DNA of 64,000 bases from JBCCGI01 sp039029355 (GCA_039029355.1 JBCCGI010000015.1:1-64000), one strand, 5' to 3'. Shown: positions 32,663 to 41,965, counted from the stretch's first letter. Numbers and translations are program-made. Notes: generated from the letters alone by a model not told the origin.

Positions 32663-34765
32663 CTAGCGGTTCTCCCCGCGCCCCTCGCTCGACCCGCCAC
32701 CGCTGTCCGGATCGCCGTCCTCCAGGAAGCCCGTCGCGCCCGTCGCGCCGTCGGTGTAGCCGAGCTTCTCCATCAGGAGCTCGTTCTCGAGGTCGCGGGC
32801 CGAGCGCACGATCTCGACGCGCGGGATCGGCATGCCGCCGTCCCAATGGGCGAGCACGTCGAAGAGCCGCTTCGCCTCGTCCGGAGCGTCGTTGAACAGG
32901 TTGACGGTCTCGCCCGGGTCCTCGGCCAGGTGGAAGAGCCTCGGGGTCTCGATCGCGCCGGACAGCGCCTGCTCCCAGCCGTCGGGCTCGGACAGGACCT
33001 CGGCGCGCACGATCAGCTTCCAGTCGCCGTCGAGCACCGAGGTGAAGCGCCCGTTCTCGGCGAAGCTGTAGCGCTTCACGCTCTCCGCCTCGCCGCGCAT
33101 CAGCGGCACCAGGCTGATGCCGTCGACGCGCTCGTACTCGTCGCCCTCGTCCGGCAGCGAGAGGCCGAGCAGGTCGCACACCGTCGGCAGGATGTCGACC
33201 GTCTCGACCGTGGCCGCGACGCGCCGGCCACCTTCGAGCCCCGCGGGCCAGCTCAGGACGAGCGGCACCTGCAGGTTGGTCTGGTACATCCAGTTGTGCT
33301 CCCACAGGCCGTGCTCGGCGAGCTCCTCGCCGTGGTCCGACGTGAAGATGACGAGCGTGTCGTCCAGCACGCCCTGGCGCTCCAGCTCGGCGAGCAGGAG
33401 GCCCACGTCGCGGTCCGCCTGGGCGGCGCCGGCGTAGTAGAGGTTGCGGATCTGCTCGACGTCGGCGTCGGTCGCGACGTAGTCGCCGTTCTCGAGCGCG
33501 ATGCGGTGCTCGGCGTAGAAGGCGTGCACCGGACCGTCGTAGGCGGGGTTGCAGTACTGGGCGCGGAACTCCTCCTCGGGGTCGTACGGCGTGTGCGTCG
33601 AGTAGAGGTGGAGCATCGCCACGAAGCGCTTGCCCTCGTTGCGGCGCATCCAGTCGATGGCGGTGCTGGTCACCAGGCTGTTGTCGAAGCGCTGGGTGAG
33701 CTTGTTCTTGATCAGCGACACGAGCAGGCCCGAGCGGAACACGCTCCAGCGGCTGTCGAGCGTGACCAGCTCGTGCCCCGCCATCGCCTCGAAGTACGTG
33801 TCGAAGCCGTGCATCAGCCCGGAGCCCTGGGACAGCGTGCCGGTCATGAACGTCGCGCCGGCGAAGTCGCCGTCGGTCAGCCGGTCGCCGCCCGCGCACT
33901 GGGCGTGCTTGAGGTGCCAGGGCAGCGTGACGTTCTTGTCGCGCATCATGCGCGCCGAGGGAGCCATCACCACCAGCCCGTGGCGGCGCGGGTACTTGCC
34001 GGTCAGGATCGAGCCGAAGCTGGTCCAGGTGTAGGGCGCCTGCACCATCGCGTTCTCGAAGAGCACGCCGCGCTCGGCCAGCCGCTTGACGTGCGGCGTC
34101 TTGACGCGCGGGTGGCCGTAGGGCTCCAGCACGTCCGCGCGCAGCGCATCGACGACGATCAGGAGTACGTTGGGCAGGTCGCGGTTGCGCTCGTTCAGCT
34201 CGCCGCGTCCGGAGCCCTCGCCGGCGCGGTGGTCGAGGAACATCGTCGCCGCTCCGACCAGGCCGAGCAGGAGGAGCGCCGCGCGCATCGCCCGATGCGC
34301 TGCCTCGGGCAGCCCCACCAGCAAGCGCGCCGCCAACGCCCCCACGCCGAGCGAGCCGAGGGCGAACATCATCGACACCAGCAGCCGTCCCGGCGAGGTG
34401 ACCGGCACGCCCGGGTAGACGTAGGGCCGCGTCCACCAGAACACCTCGAGGAAGATCCCCGCCGCCAGCAGCAGGCCGAGCAGCGCGCGGTAGCGCGCCG
34501 CCCCGCTCCCCAGCCAACGGAGCGGGTGGAGCGCCGCCCCGGCCGCCAGCCCCAGCGTTCCGTAGAGGCCGGCGTAGAGCAGCACGGTGGCTCCGAGGCA
34601 GCCCAGGACGAGGAGCAGGCCCAGGCTCGGGCCGCCTCGCCAGGCGAGCGCGGCATCGACCACGCCGAAGATCAGGGCCGCCACGAGCCCCGCCCCAAGG
34701 CCGGCGCGGAGCGACCAGCCCAGCCCCTGCCGCGGGGCCTCTGTGTTCGGATCGGGGTCGGGCAT
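32663..34765 (-). CDS. Membrane-anchored sulfatase/alkaline-phosphatase superfamily enzyme, Thr nucleophile position
   Basis: 700 residues: four or five membrane segments (about 20-175), then a catalytic domain of the sulfatase/alkaline phosphatase superfamily. NVLLIVVDALRAD (199-211) supplies metal ligands (Asp206), and ITSDHGEE-type IFTSDHGEELAEHG the second set. At the nucleophile position, YTWTSFGSILTG has Thr246 in place of the Cys of C-x-P-x-R, so no formylglycine can form. Anchored members with Thr act as phosphoethanolamine or phosphoglycerol transferases as well as hydrolases. Lying between glycosyltransferase genes, it may transfer a phospho-substituent onto the glycan; that is inference. 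Confidence 0.82.
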   Translation of the reverse strand: MPDPDPNTEAPRQGLGWSLRAGLGAGLVAALIFGVVDAALAWRGGPSLGLLLVLGCLGATVLLYAGLYGTLGLAAGAALHPLRWLGSGAARYRALLGLLLAAGIFLEVFWWTRPYVYPGVPVTSPGRLLVSMMFALGSLGVGALAARLLVGLPEAAHRAMRAALLLLGLVGAATMFLDHRAGEGSGRGELNERNRDLPNVLLIVVDALRADVLEPYGHPRVKTPHVKRLAERGVLFENAMVQAPYTWTSFGSILTGKYPRRHGLVVMAPSARMMRDKNVTLPWHLKHAQCAGGDRLTDGDFAGATFMTGTLSQGSGLMHGFDTYFEAMAGHELVTLDSRWSVFRSGLLVSLIKNKLTQRFDNSLVTSTAIDWMRRNEGKRFVAMLHLYSTHTPYDPEEEFRAQYCNPAYDGPVHAFYAEHRIALENGDYVATDADVEQIRNLYYAGAAQADRDVGLLLAELERQGVLDDTLVIFTSDHGEELAEHGLWEHNWMYQTNLQVPLVLSWPAGLEGGRRVAATVETVDILPTVCDLLGLSLPDEGDEYERVDGISLVPLMRGEAESVKRYSFAENGRFTSVLDGDWKLIVRAEVLSEPDGWEQALSGAIETPRLFHLAEDPGETVNLFNDAPDEAKRLFDVLAHWDGGMPIPRVEIVRSARDLENELLMEKLGYTDGATGATGFLEDGDPDSGGGSSEGRGENR

Positions 34766-34803
34766 CGGTCTCCTGGAGGAAGCTTATCCCGCCGGATCGC
34801 CGC

Positions 34804-36564
34804 TCAGCAAAGGCGGTAGGAGATCCTGGAGGCATCCCGGCGCACTTCGACCGCCGCGGCGGGCACCGCGTAGCCGATGCCGCGGGCCCGGCCGGCGGAG
34901 ATCAGGCGCTCCTCGACCTCCAGCCCGGTGCCGTCGACGCGGAAGACGCGCTCGACACGGCTGCCGTCCGCCGGGGCGCCGCCGCGGTGGCACAGGGCGC
35001 CGGCGAGCTGCAGGCCGTCGGGCAGGAGCTTGACGCCGGGCGCCAGCTCGAAGGCCGACGACACGCGCGGGTGCGCGAAGGCCAGGACGCCGCGGCGGAA
35101 GGTCGAGAGCGGCGCGGCCAGGGCCTCGCGGCCGCGTCCGGCGCGCCGGTGTACGCGGGAGAGCCAGAGCGAAAAGCGCACCTCGCGCCGCCCCGCGCGC
35201 CAGCCGCGCAGCGGCGAGGGCAGGCCGGAGCGCCCGCGCCACTCGCCCTCGTTCGCGCCGCCCAGGCGGCAGCGGGGGAGCAGATCCACGCCGTCGGAGC
35301 GCCGCACCACGCGCACGAGACCCGCCCCGTGCGGGCTGCCGTGGTGGACGTTGGAGGCGGGACGCGCGCCGCGCACCCAGGCCACCACCGCGTCGTCCTC
35401 GATGCGGCCGAGCTGGGCGTCGGGGAGCCACGTGATCGAGAGGTCGATCCCCTGGCCCGCGCCGCGCTCGGGAGTCGGCAGCGCCAGGCAGCCCGCCAGG
35501 TCGCCCGCCGCCCGCGCGATCCAGCAGGCGTGGGCGGCCCAGAAGACCGGGCACTGGTAGCTGCGGCCCCGCCCGGGCCCGGGCAGGTGGCTCTGGGGCG
35601 CGCCGGCCGGCGACAGGTGCCGCGCCCAGGCGCGGAAGGCCGCGGCCGCCGCGTGCGCGTAGCGCGGGGCCCCGAACAGGCGCCAGCCGCTCGCGAGGGC
35701 GAACACGTCAAAGGGGTGCGAGGCCACCTCGTACGGCGCGCCCCAGTACCAGGGCTTCGCCTCGACGAGCCCCGCCTTGATGCCGTCCGGCCCCTGCAGC
35801 GCGCACAAGAAGTCCAGCCCACGGATCAGCGGCGCGCGGAAGGTGTCGGCGGTCGGGTCGCGTCCGGTGCGCTCGAGGGCGTAGATCAGAAAGGCCGTCA
35901 CGCGCGACTGGTAGAACGACGACACGTCGCCCGCGCCGGGGTGCTCGGCGCCCCAGGAGAGCGGGTGGTAGGGATAGCTCCCGTCCGCGCCCTGGATGCC
36001 CTCGAGGATCCCGACCGCCTCGGCGATGGCGCGCTCCAGCGTCTCGTCGTCTTCGAGCGCCGCGGCGCCGGCGAGGCCCGTCAGCCCCCAGGCGCGCTGT
36101 GCCGGAATGCCCTTGTCGAGCACCGCGTAGCGCAGATAGGTGCGCGCGTGCAGCAGGCTCGCGGCGGCGAAGGCCTCGCGGTCGGCGGCGTCGAGCTCGT
36201 CTCCGAAGGACGTGACGAGGTGCGCGAGCGAGTCGCTCGCCGCTCCGCCGTCGATCACGCTGTTCGAGCAGTTGTAGGGATCGTGGCGTCCGGGGCGGAA
36301 GGTGTGGCAGGGGCTGGTCCCCTCGCGCTCGAGGTTGGCCACCAGCCGGCGCCCCTGCTGGACGGCGGCGGCGAGCAGCTCGGGCGTGCGCTCGGCGCGC
36401 CACAGCTCGGCCGCGGTGATCGCCGTGCAGGCGCTCTTGCCGGTGTGCTCGACGCGGTGCTCGGGGCAGACGATGCGCCCGTCCGCATCGCGCAGGCTCA
36501 GCTGCCAGGAGAGCGTGCGGTGCAGCGCCTCGCGCACCTCGGCCGCCGGATCGGAGGCGTTCAT
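34804..36564 (-). CDS. Unknown protein, predicted alpha/alpha-barrel plus C-terminal beta domain
   Basis: 586 residues from the ATG at 36564, which overlaps the GT2 stop as ATGA. No signal peptide. The first ~390 residues are Ala-rich helices with repeated W/Y-x-G segments (SACTAITAAELWRAE, NCSNSVIDGGAASDSLAHLV, QGADGSYPYHPLSWGAEH, KPWYWGAPYEVASHPFDVF), as in six-hairpin glycosidases or terpenoid-cyclase-like toroids. The last ~190 look beta-rich (RRSDGVDLLPRCRLGG, RVERVFRVDGTGLEVEERL), reminiscent of heparinase-type C-terminal sandwiches. I do not recognise a family. Context suggests a glycan-active or lipid-active enzyme of the polysaccharide locus. Confidence 0.6.
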   Translation of the reverse strand: MNASDPAAEVREALHRTLSWQLSLRDADGRIVCPEHRVEHTGKSACTAITAAELWRAERTPELLAAAVQQGRRLVANLEREGTSPCHTFRPGRHDPYNCSNSVIDGGAASDSLAHLVTSFGDELDAADREAFAAASLLHARTYLRYAVLDKGIPAQRAWGLTGLAGAAALEDDETLERAIAEAVGILEGIQGADGSYPYHPLSWGAEHPGAGDVSSFYQSRVTAFLIYALERTGRDPTADTFRAPLIRGLDFLCALQGPDGIKAGLVEAKPWYWGAPYEVASHPFDVFALASGWRLFGAPRYAHAAAAAFRAWARHLSPAGAPQSHLPGPGRGRSYQCPVFWAAHACWIARAAGDLAGCLALPTPERGAGQGIDLSITWLPDAQLGRIEDDAVVAWVRGARPASNVHHGSPHGAGLVRVVRRSDGVDLLPRCRLGGANEGEWRGRSGLPSPLRGWRAGRREVRFSLWLSRVHRRAGRGREALAAPLSTFRRGVLAFAHPRVSSAFELAPGVKLLPDGLQLAGALCHRGGAPADGSRVERVFRVDGTGLEVEERLISAGRARGIGYAVPAAAVEVRRDASRISYRLC

Positions 36565-37469
36565 GAGAGGAGGAAGCGCGCGAACTGCCGCGCCGTTTCT
36601 CCAATCGTGTCGCCGCCGCGGCGCCGGACGCGCCGCCACAGCTGCGTGACCAGCCAGTCCGCGAACGACAGCGCCACGCAGCCCTTGAGCCACACGCCGC
36701 CGAACCAGCCGTGGTGCTTGCGGTAGTAGTGCAGCCGGTTGCGCTGCCACTCGGGCAGGAAGCGGCCGAACTTCGAGGTTGACGCGCCCTCGTGGTGCAG
36801 CACGCGCGCCTCGGCGACATAGCGCGTGCGGTAGCCGGCGCGGTCCATGCGCTTGGAGAGGTCGACGTCGTTGTAGAAGAGCCACAGCTCCTCGTCGAAG
36901 AGCCCGATCTCGTCCAGCACGCTCTTTTTGACCAAGAGGCACGCCGCCGGCGGCTGGTCGACGTCGCAGCTCTGCTCCTGCGACTCGCCGCGCATGAAGT
37001 AGCGCTGCAGCTCGCGGTTGTTCGGGAACCAGCGCTCCAGCGGCGTCGAAAAGAAGAGCGTGGTGGCGAGCCCCGGGAAGCGCTTCAGGCTGGGCTGCAC
37101 CGAGCCATCGGGCGAGTGCAGGAGCGGCGCCGCCGCGCCGTACTCGGCGTGCTCTTCGAGCCACGTCAGCAGCAGCCGGATCGCGTCCGGCGCCACCTCG
37201 GTATCGGTGTTCAGCAGCAGCACGTAGCGCCCCTGGGCCAGCCGCATGCCCTGGTTGCAGCCGCCGGCGAAGCCCTCGTTCTTCTCGTTGCGCACCAGCA
37301 CGCACTGCGGGAACTCCGCCGCGATCATGTCGGCCGAGTCGTCCTCGCTGCCGTTGTCGACCACGATGACCTCGGTCGCGGGCAGATCGGCCTGGAAGAG
37401 GTGCACCAGGCACGCGCGCGTCAAGTCGCGCGTGTTCCACGAGGGGATCACGACCGAGAGCTCGGTCAC
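36561..37469 (-). CDS. Glycosyltransferase family 2
   Basis: 302 residues from a GTG at 37469 overlapping the previous stop as GTGA. GT-A signatures: SVVIPSWNTRDLTRACL at the start, VIVVDNGSEDDSADM, NEGFAGGCNQGM and LLLNTDTEV, the D-x-D-like metal site; QPPAACLLVKKSVLDEIGLFDEELWLFYNDVDLSKRM is the acceptor/catalytic block. This is the rhamnosyltransferase-like subgroup of GT2. It is the only GT2 among many GT4 enzymes in this locus and would add a sugar with inversion. Confidence 0.92.
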   Translation of the reverse strand: MTELSVVIPSWNTRDLTRACLVHLFQADLPATEVIVVDNGSEDDSADMIAAEFPQCVLVRNEKNEGFAGGCNQGMRLAQGRYVLLLNTDTEVAPDAIRLLLTWLEEHAEYGAAAPLLHSPDGSVQPSLKRFPGLATTLFFSTPLERWFPNNRELQRYFMRGESQEQSCDVDQPPAACLLVKKSVLDEIGLFDEELWLFYNDVDLSKRMDRAGYRTRYVAEARVLHHEGASTSKFGRFLPEWQRNRLHYYRKHHGWFGGVWLKGCVALSFADWLVTQLWRRVRRRGGDTIGETARQFARFLLS

Positions 37470-38542
37470 GCGCCGCGCTCCCCGGGGCCTCCCCCCATCT
37501 CGCGCACCAGCCGCGCCATCAGGCGGTCGACTTCGTGGTCGCGCTCGACGATCGCGCGCATCCGCAGCGCGAGCTCCGAGCGGTCCAGCTGCTGCAGCCG
37601 CAGCAGGAACTCGATGCGGTCGGCGAGCTGGTCGGCGTTGCCGGGCTCGAAGCCCAGCCACTCGGCGCGGGGGCCGAGCTCCGCGAAGATCGGCGCGAAG
37701 GACTCGTTGCAGGTCACGACCGGCCGGCCGCAGGCCATGGCCTCGAGGACCACCTTGTCGACGCTGCCGGTCAGGCTGGTCGAGCACAGCACCGAAGCGC
37801 GCTTGTAGAGCGACGGCACGTCGCGGTACGGCACGTCGCCGTGCAGCGTCACGCGCTCGACGAGACCGCCGACCTCGAGCTGCTCGCTCACGGTGCGCGC
37901 GAACGAGGCGTCGGCCGCCGCCAGCCCGCCGCCGGCCCAGTCGAGGTGCAGGTCGTAGCCGCGCGACACCAGGATCGAGAGCGCCGCGAAGAGCGTCAGC
38001 GGGTCCTTCGCCGGCGTCAGGCGCCCGACCGCCAGGAGGCGCGGCGGCATGGCCGGCCGCTGGTCGGCCAGGGCGAAGTGAGCGAGGTCGATCCCGTGTC
38101 CGGTGACCACGCGCTTGGGCGTCTCCAGGCGCAGCGAGGCCTCGCTCGCGGTGAAGACCTTCTCGACGATGCGCTCGGCGCGCCGCAGGCGGCCGTCGAC
38201 GCCCTTGTGGGTGTACCAGAGGTAGACCGGCGCGCCCGCGCGCCGCGCCTGCCCGGCCGCGAGCAGCGCGTAGCGCGGCACCATGTGCGCCAGCACGACG
38301 TCGAAGCCGTCGGCGAAGGCCTCCGACAGCACGCGGCGGTAGCGCAGGAAGCGCCCCACGCGCCCCGTGCGCCCCACCGTGCGCACGTCGACGTTGTCCG
38401 GCAAGCCATCAACGTCGCCGGACCACAGCGCGATCACGCGCAGGCGCTCGACCTCGCCCGCCAGCCCCTCGAGCCAGCGCGGCACGAAGCCGAGCACCGC
38501 GTCGCCGCGGTCGAGCCACTGAGTCAGAAAGAGCAGCTTCAC
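37466..38542 (-). CDS. Glycosyltransferase family 4
   Basis: 358 residues. MKLLFLTQWLDRGDAVLGFVPRWLEGL starts the acceptor half; LAVGRLTPAKDPLTLFAAL and TGSVDKVVLEAMACGRPVV are the donor-half motifs, with Asp-Lys in place of the first Glu of E-x7-E. TEASLRLETPKRVVTGHGIDL-type text at about 130-150 is the interdomain segment. The ATG at 38542 overlaps the upstream GT4 stop (ATGA) and the stop overlaps the GT2 start (GTGA), so three transferases are coupled in series. Confidence 0.9.
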   Translation of the reverse strand: MKLLFLTQWLDRGDAVLGFVPRWLEGLAGEVERLRVIALWSGDVDGLPDNVDVRTVGRTGRVGRFLRYRRVLSEAFADGFDVVLAHMVPRYALLAAGQARRAGAPVYLWYTHKGVDGRLRRAERIVEKVFTASEASLRLETPKRVVTGHGIDLAHFALADQRPAMPPRLLAVGRLTPAKDPLTLFAALSILVSRGYDLHLDWAGGGLAAADASFARTVSEQLEVGGLVERVTLHGDVPYRDVPSLYKRASVLCSTSLTGSVDKVVLEAMACGRPVVTCNESFAPIFAELGPRAEWLGFEPGNADQLADRIEFLLRLQQLDRSELALRMRAIVERDHEVDRLMARLVREMGGGPGERGA

Positions 38543-39684
38543 GCGCTGCGGCGCTCCTCTTCGCCAACCAGCCGCTTCAGCCCGTCGGCGTAGCCGCGGA
38601 TCATGTCCGCGTACTCAAAGCGCTCGGCGATCGCGCGCGCCGCGCGGCCCATGGCCAGGCGCCGCTCCTCGTCGCCGAGCACCTCGGTGAGCCCGGCGGC
38701 AAGCCCGCCGGCGGTGAAGTCGACCAGCCGGCCGGCCGCGCCGTCCTCCAGGAGCTCCCCCATCACGCCGACACGCGTCGACACGCAGGGCGTGCCGCAG
38801 GCCATCGCCTCGACGGTGAAGCGCGGCCCGCCCTCGCAGGTCGAGGCGCAGACCACCACGCGGCTCTTGCGGTAGACCTCGGCCAGGTCGGCGGCGTCGC
38901 CGACCCACTCGACGAAGCGCACCGCATCGCCCAGGCCCAGCTCGCGCACGCGCGCCGCCGTCCGCTCCTGGAAGGGCCCCGAGCCCACGAGCAGCGCGCG
39001 GTGCGGGCGGCCTTCGGCGCGCAGCTGTGCGACGGCCTCGACGATGCGGTCGAGGCCCTTGTTGTTCACCATGCGGCCGACGAAGACCAGCTCCTGCTCG
39101 GGCTCGACGGCGTTCTCGGGAGGCGAGAAGGTCGCGAGGTCCATGTACAGCGACCCCAGCACGCAGATCTTCTCGTCGGGCACGCCCCAACCGCGCAGCA
39201 GCGCCGGCATCTCGCCGTGGTTCACGACGCGGAAGGCGCGCGCGCGGGACTTGGCCCAGGCGACATAGCGCCGCGCGACGAAGCGGTCGAGGCGCTCGCG
39301 CGCGTCCGCCGCCACCGGCACGCCGGGTACGTGGTGGATCTCGGAGAGGTACGGCACGCCGGTCCGGCCCGAGAGCCAGGCGCTGGCGAGCCCGTTGTAG
39401 AACCAGCCGTAGTCGTGGCTGACGATCAGCACGGGGCGCTGCTCGGCGATCAGCTCGGCACCGCGGCGCTTGAGGTAGGCCAGCATCCCCGCCCGTCCGC
39501 AGTCCGCGGGGTGCAGATGCAGGCGGCCGTCGAAGAACTCGGTCTCGACCACCGGGCCCACGGGCCGCGGGTGCAGGACGTCGATGCGCTCGAAGTGCCT
39601 CGAGAACTCCTTCTGGAGGTGCCAGAACGGCCCCCGCTTGCCGGCCGCCAGCAGGCGGTCCCCGCTGACCATGAGCAGGCGCAT
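38539..39684 (-). CDS. Glycosyltransferase family 4
   Basis: 381 residues starting MRLLMVSGDRLLAAGKRGPFW, with LIVSHDYGWFYNGLAS in the acceptor half, LVFVGRMVNNKGLDRIVEAV at the domain border and STCEGGPRFTVEAMACGTPCVS carrying the E-x7-E pair (E-G-G-P-R-F-T-V-E). It is the first gene after a 66-base gap that follows the small exported protein, and its stop overlaps the next GT4 start by four bases. Sugar specificity cannot be read from sequence. Confidence 0.9.
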   Translation of the reverse strand: MRLLMVSGDRLLAAGKRGPFWHLQKEFSRHFERIDVLHPRPVGPVVETEFFDGRLHLHPADCGRAGMLAYLKRRGAELIAEQRPVLIVSHDYGWFYNGLASAWLSGRTGVPYLSEIHHVPGVPVAADARERLDRFVARRYVAWAKSRARAFRVVNHGEMPALLRGWGVPDEKICVLGSLYMDLATFSPPENAVEPEQELVFVGRMVNNKGLDRIVEAVAQLRAEGRPHRALLVGSGPFQERTAARVRELGLGDAVRFVEWVGDAADLAEVYRKSRVVVCASTCEGGPRFTVEAMACGTPCVSTRVGVMGELLEDGAAGRLVDFTAGGLAAGLTEVLGDEERRLAMGRAARAIAERFEYADMIRGYADGLKRLVGEEERRSA

Positions 39685-39750
39685 CGCGCTCGGGTTCTAG
39701 GCGGTCGCCCCGCCCATGTCCACCGCGAGGACGGATCCGGGGCGCAGGGG

Positions 39751-40086
39751 CTACGGCCCGGGGCTCTCCGCGGACGCCGCCAGCGTCTCGCGGGGCGGCG
39801 AGCAGTCGAAGCCGAGGCAGGCGTAGACCAGCTCGACGTCGGCGACGGCCTCGGCTTCCGCGCGGCCGGTGCTGAGGTCCGGGCAGCGGTTCGGGCAGCG
39901 GTCCGGGCCGGGCCTCCGCTCGGCGCCTGTCTGCGCAGCCGCGAGCTGCCGCGCCAGCGCGCAGGGCACCGGTCCGCCCGCGGCGAGCAGCCCGATCCCG
40001 AGCGAGCCCGAGTCCATGCAGGCGGCGGTGCCGAGGCCCAGGCCGCCGGCGGAGAGGAAGAGGAGAAGAGCGAGCGCGTGACGCAT
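39751..40086 (-). CDS. Small exported Cys-containing protein, unknown
   Basis: 111 residues with a convincing signal peptide (ALALLLFLSAGGLGLGTAAC); Cys23 in TAAC could be a lipoprotein attachment site. Mature part: Cys42, Cys64, Cys68 (CPNRC), Cys90 and Cys95 (CLGFDC), perhaps disulphides or a metal site, and a Pro-rich C-terminus. I do not recognise a family. Short 12-base near-repeats occur at about 39885-39915. It lies among glycosyltransferase genes on the same strand and is separated from both neighbours by short gaps, so it may be a lineage-specific member of the locus. Confidence 0.55.
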   Translation of the reverse strand: MRHALALLLFLSAGGLGLGTAACMDSGSLGIGLLAAGGPVPCALARQLAAAQTGAERRPGPDRCPNRCPDLSTGRAEAEAVADVELVYACLGFDCSPPRETLAASAESPGP

Positions 40087-40172
40087 GGCGAGAACCTTCT
40101 GCCGGGGTTCCGAACGGGTACCCCTCCGGGATAGGCCGAAGCGCGCGCAACGTCGAAGCGAAAGCGGTGTTG

Positions 40173-41366
40173 TTACCCCGCCGTGGTGCGCCCGCGCACC
40201 TCGAGCGCGGCGCGGTAGATCGCCTCCAGGCGCGCGGCGAGCGCCTCGGGCGCGTGCCGCTGCGCGACGCGCAGGCGTGCGCGCTGCCCCATCGCCGCGC
40301 GCTCGGCGGGCTGGTCGAGCAGCGTCGCCAGGCCGAAGGCGAGCTCTTCGGCGCCCTCGCCCAAAAAGCCGGTGCGCTCGTGCGCGACGATCTCGCCCAC
40401 GCCGCCGACGTCGGTCGCGACCACCGGCAGCGCCGCCGCCCCGGCCTCGATCAGCGCGACCGGCATGCCCTCGCTGCGCGAGGTGAGCAGTACCGCGTCG
40501 AGGTCCGCCAGCACCGCCGGCATGTCGCCGCGCGCGCCGAGCAGGTGCACGCGCGCCGCGCGCTCGCCCAGGTCCTCGATGCGCCGCTCCAACAGGCCGC
40601 GCTCCGAGCCGTCGCCGACGAAGGCCAGATGCAGCCCGGGGTAGCGCTCCGCCAGCAGCTCGAACACGTCGACCGCGCGCCCCACCTGCTTGACCTCGGC
40701 CAGGCGCCCAACGACCCCGACCACGACGTGGTCCGCGGCGGCGCCGATCTGCTCCCGCAGCGCGCCCGAGCGGCGCGCCGGCTCGGCCAGCGACGGGAGC
40801 GCGGTGAGCGGCGCCAGCTCGACCCCCGGAGGGCAGACGACGAGGCGCTCCTCGCCCACCACGGCGAGGCGCACGAGGTCGTCGGCGGTCGCGTGCGACA
40901 CCGCCACGACGCGGTCGGTCTCGCGCGCGAGCGCCGCCTCGTGCGCGCGCAGCCGGCGCGCGACCAGCTCGGGGAAGTAGCCCTCCAGCACGTGCCCGTG
41001 GAAGGTGTGCACGCGCGCCACGCGGCGCGCGTCCTTCAGGCCGCGGGCCGCCATGCGCCCCAGCGTGCCCGCCTTCGAGGCGTGGGTGTGGACCACGTCG
41101 GGCGCAAACGCGCGCAGGTGCGCCTTGAGCTTGCGGCGCGCGAGCAGGTCGCGGGCCGGCGCGACGCCGCGCCTCAGCGAGGCGACGCGCACCACGTCGA
41201 CGCCACGCTCGCGCAGCTCGTCGAAGAGGTCGCCCTCCCCCGGCTCGGGCGAGCCGGCAAACACGCGCACGGCGCAGCCACGCGCGACCAGCAGCGGGTC
41301 CGAGGCCAGGACCTGGCGCGCGGGGCCGCCCAGGTTGAGCCGGGTCAGGATGCGGGCGATGCGCAT
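40173..41366 (-). CDS. Glycosyltransferase family 4
   Basis: 397 residues starting MRIARILTRLNLGGPARQVL, with the G-G-P acceptor loop. PDVVHTHASKAGTLGRMAAR and RVHTFHGHVLEGYF follow, as in transferases of the WbpH/PelF-like branch; GVVGRLAEVKQVGRAVDVF and SEGMPVALIEAGAAALPVVATD carry the nucleotide-sugar site with a full E-x7-E. Part of the polysaccharide locus; separated by 86 bases from the small exported protein downstream and 51 bases from DUF5658 upstream. Confidence 0.91.
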   Translation of the reverse strand: MRIARILTRLNLGGPARQVLASDPLLVARGCAVRVFAGSPEPGEGDLFDELRERGVDVVRVASLRRGVAPARDLLARRKLKAHLRAFAPDVVHTHASKAGTLGRMAARGLKDARRVARVHTFHGHVLEGYFPELVARRLRAHEAALARETDRVVAVSHATADDLVRLAVVGEERLVVCPPGVELAPLTALPSLAEPARRSGALREQIGAAADHVVVGVVGRLAEVKQVGRAVDVFELLAERYPGLHLAFVGDGSERGLLERRIEDLGERAARVHLLGARGDMPAVLADLDAVLLTSRSEGMPVALIEAGAAALPVVATDVGGVGEIVAHERTGFLGEGAEELAFGLATLLDQPAERAAMGQRARLRVAQRHAPEALAARLEAIYRAALEVRGRTTAG

Positions 41367-41417
41367 GCGGCGGGATCCTAACAGCCCCGGCCGCGGGCCG
41401 CGCTCAGCCGCCGCCGC

Positions 41418-41888
41418 TCAGCTGACGCGGAAGAGCGACAGGTGATAGGCGAACAGCAGCGTGTAGGAGCCCGCCGCGATCCACAGCCCGATCTTCGCCA
41501 GAAAGAAGTTCTTGTGGATGCAGAGCACGCAGAGGGCCACGCCGATCAGCGACGACTTCACCAACACGAAGCCGTAGCGCCCGGTACCGAGCAGCGCCGC
41601 CGCGACCGGGTTCAGCTCGACGCCGCCGGACTGCAGGTGGACCAGCGTGAAGTAGCTGTCGCCGACGTTCATCAGCGCCACCCAGAGCAGCAGGAACCAG
41701 AGCCGCAGCGAATAGCGGTCGACGAAGCTGCCCTCCAGCTCCTCGACCCGGCGCGAGGAGCGCCTCCGCCCCCCGAGAAACGAATACCGGGAGATGCGCG
41801 GCGTCGGCTCGATGCGCCGATCCGGACCGCGGCGGACGGAGTCGTCGCCTGAGCTGGGGCTCCCGGGGTTCGCTAGGTGCTCGGTCAT
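41418..41888 (-). CDS. DUF5658-type membrane protein
   Basis: 156 residues. A polar, Arg-rich N-terminus (about 1-55) precedes three hydrophobic segments. The pattern LMNVGDSYFTLVHLQSGGVELNPVAAALLGTGRYGFVLVKSSLI matches the DUF5658 family as I remember it: an Asp in the first membrane segment, then G-x-x-E-x-N-P, then F-x-x-x-K. Function unknown. It sits between GT4 genes in the glycan locus with gaps of 51 and 77 bases, so its link to glycan assembly is by position only. Confidence 0.75.
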   Translation of the reverse strand: MTEHLANPGSPSSGDDSVRRGPDRRIEPTPRISRYSFLGGRRRSSRRVEELEGSFVDRYSLRLWFLLLWVALMNVGDSYFTLVHLQSGGVELNPVAAALLGTGRYGFVLVKSSLIGVALCVLCIHKNFFLAKIGLWIAAGSYTLLFAYHLSLFRVS

Positions 41889-41965
41889 CGGGCCGCTGGG
41901 CGGAGGGGGGGCGCTGGCCTAGGCTCCGCGGACCGCCGGCGGAAGGGGCGCAGGGCGCCCTCTCG

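Noticed and set aside
31505..34819. A 1104-codon plus-strand frame opposite a GT4 and the sulfatase-like gene
   Set aside because: It covers two recognisable minus-strand genes antisense and shows no motif of its own.
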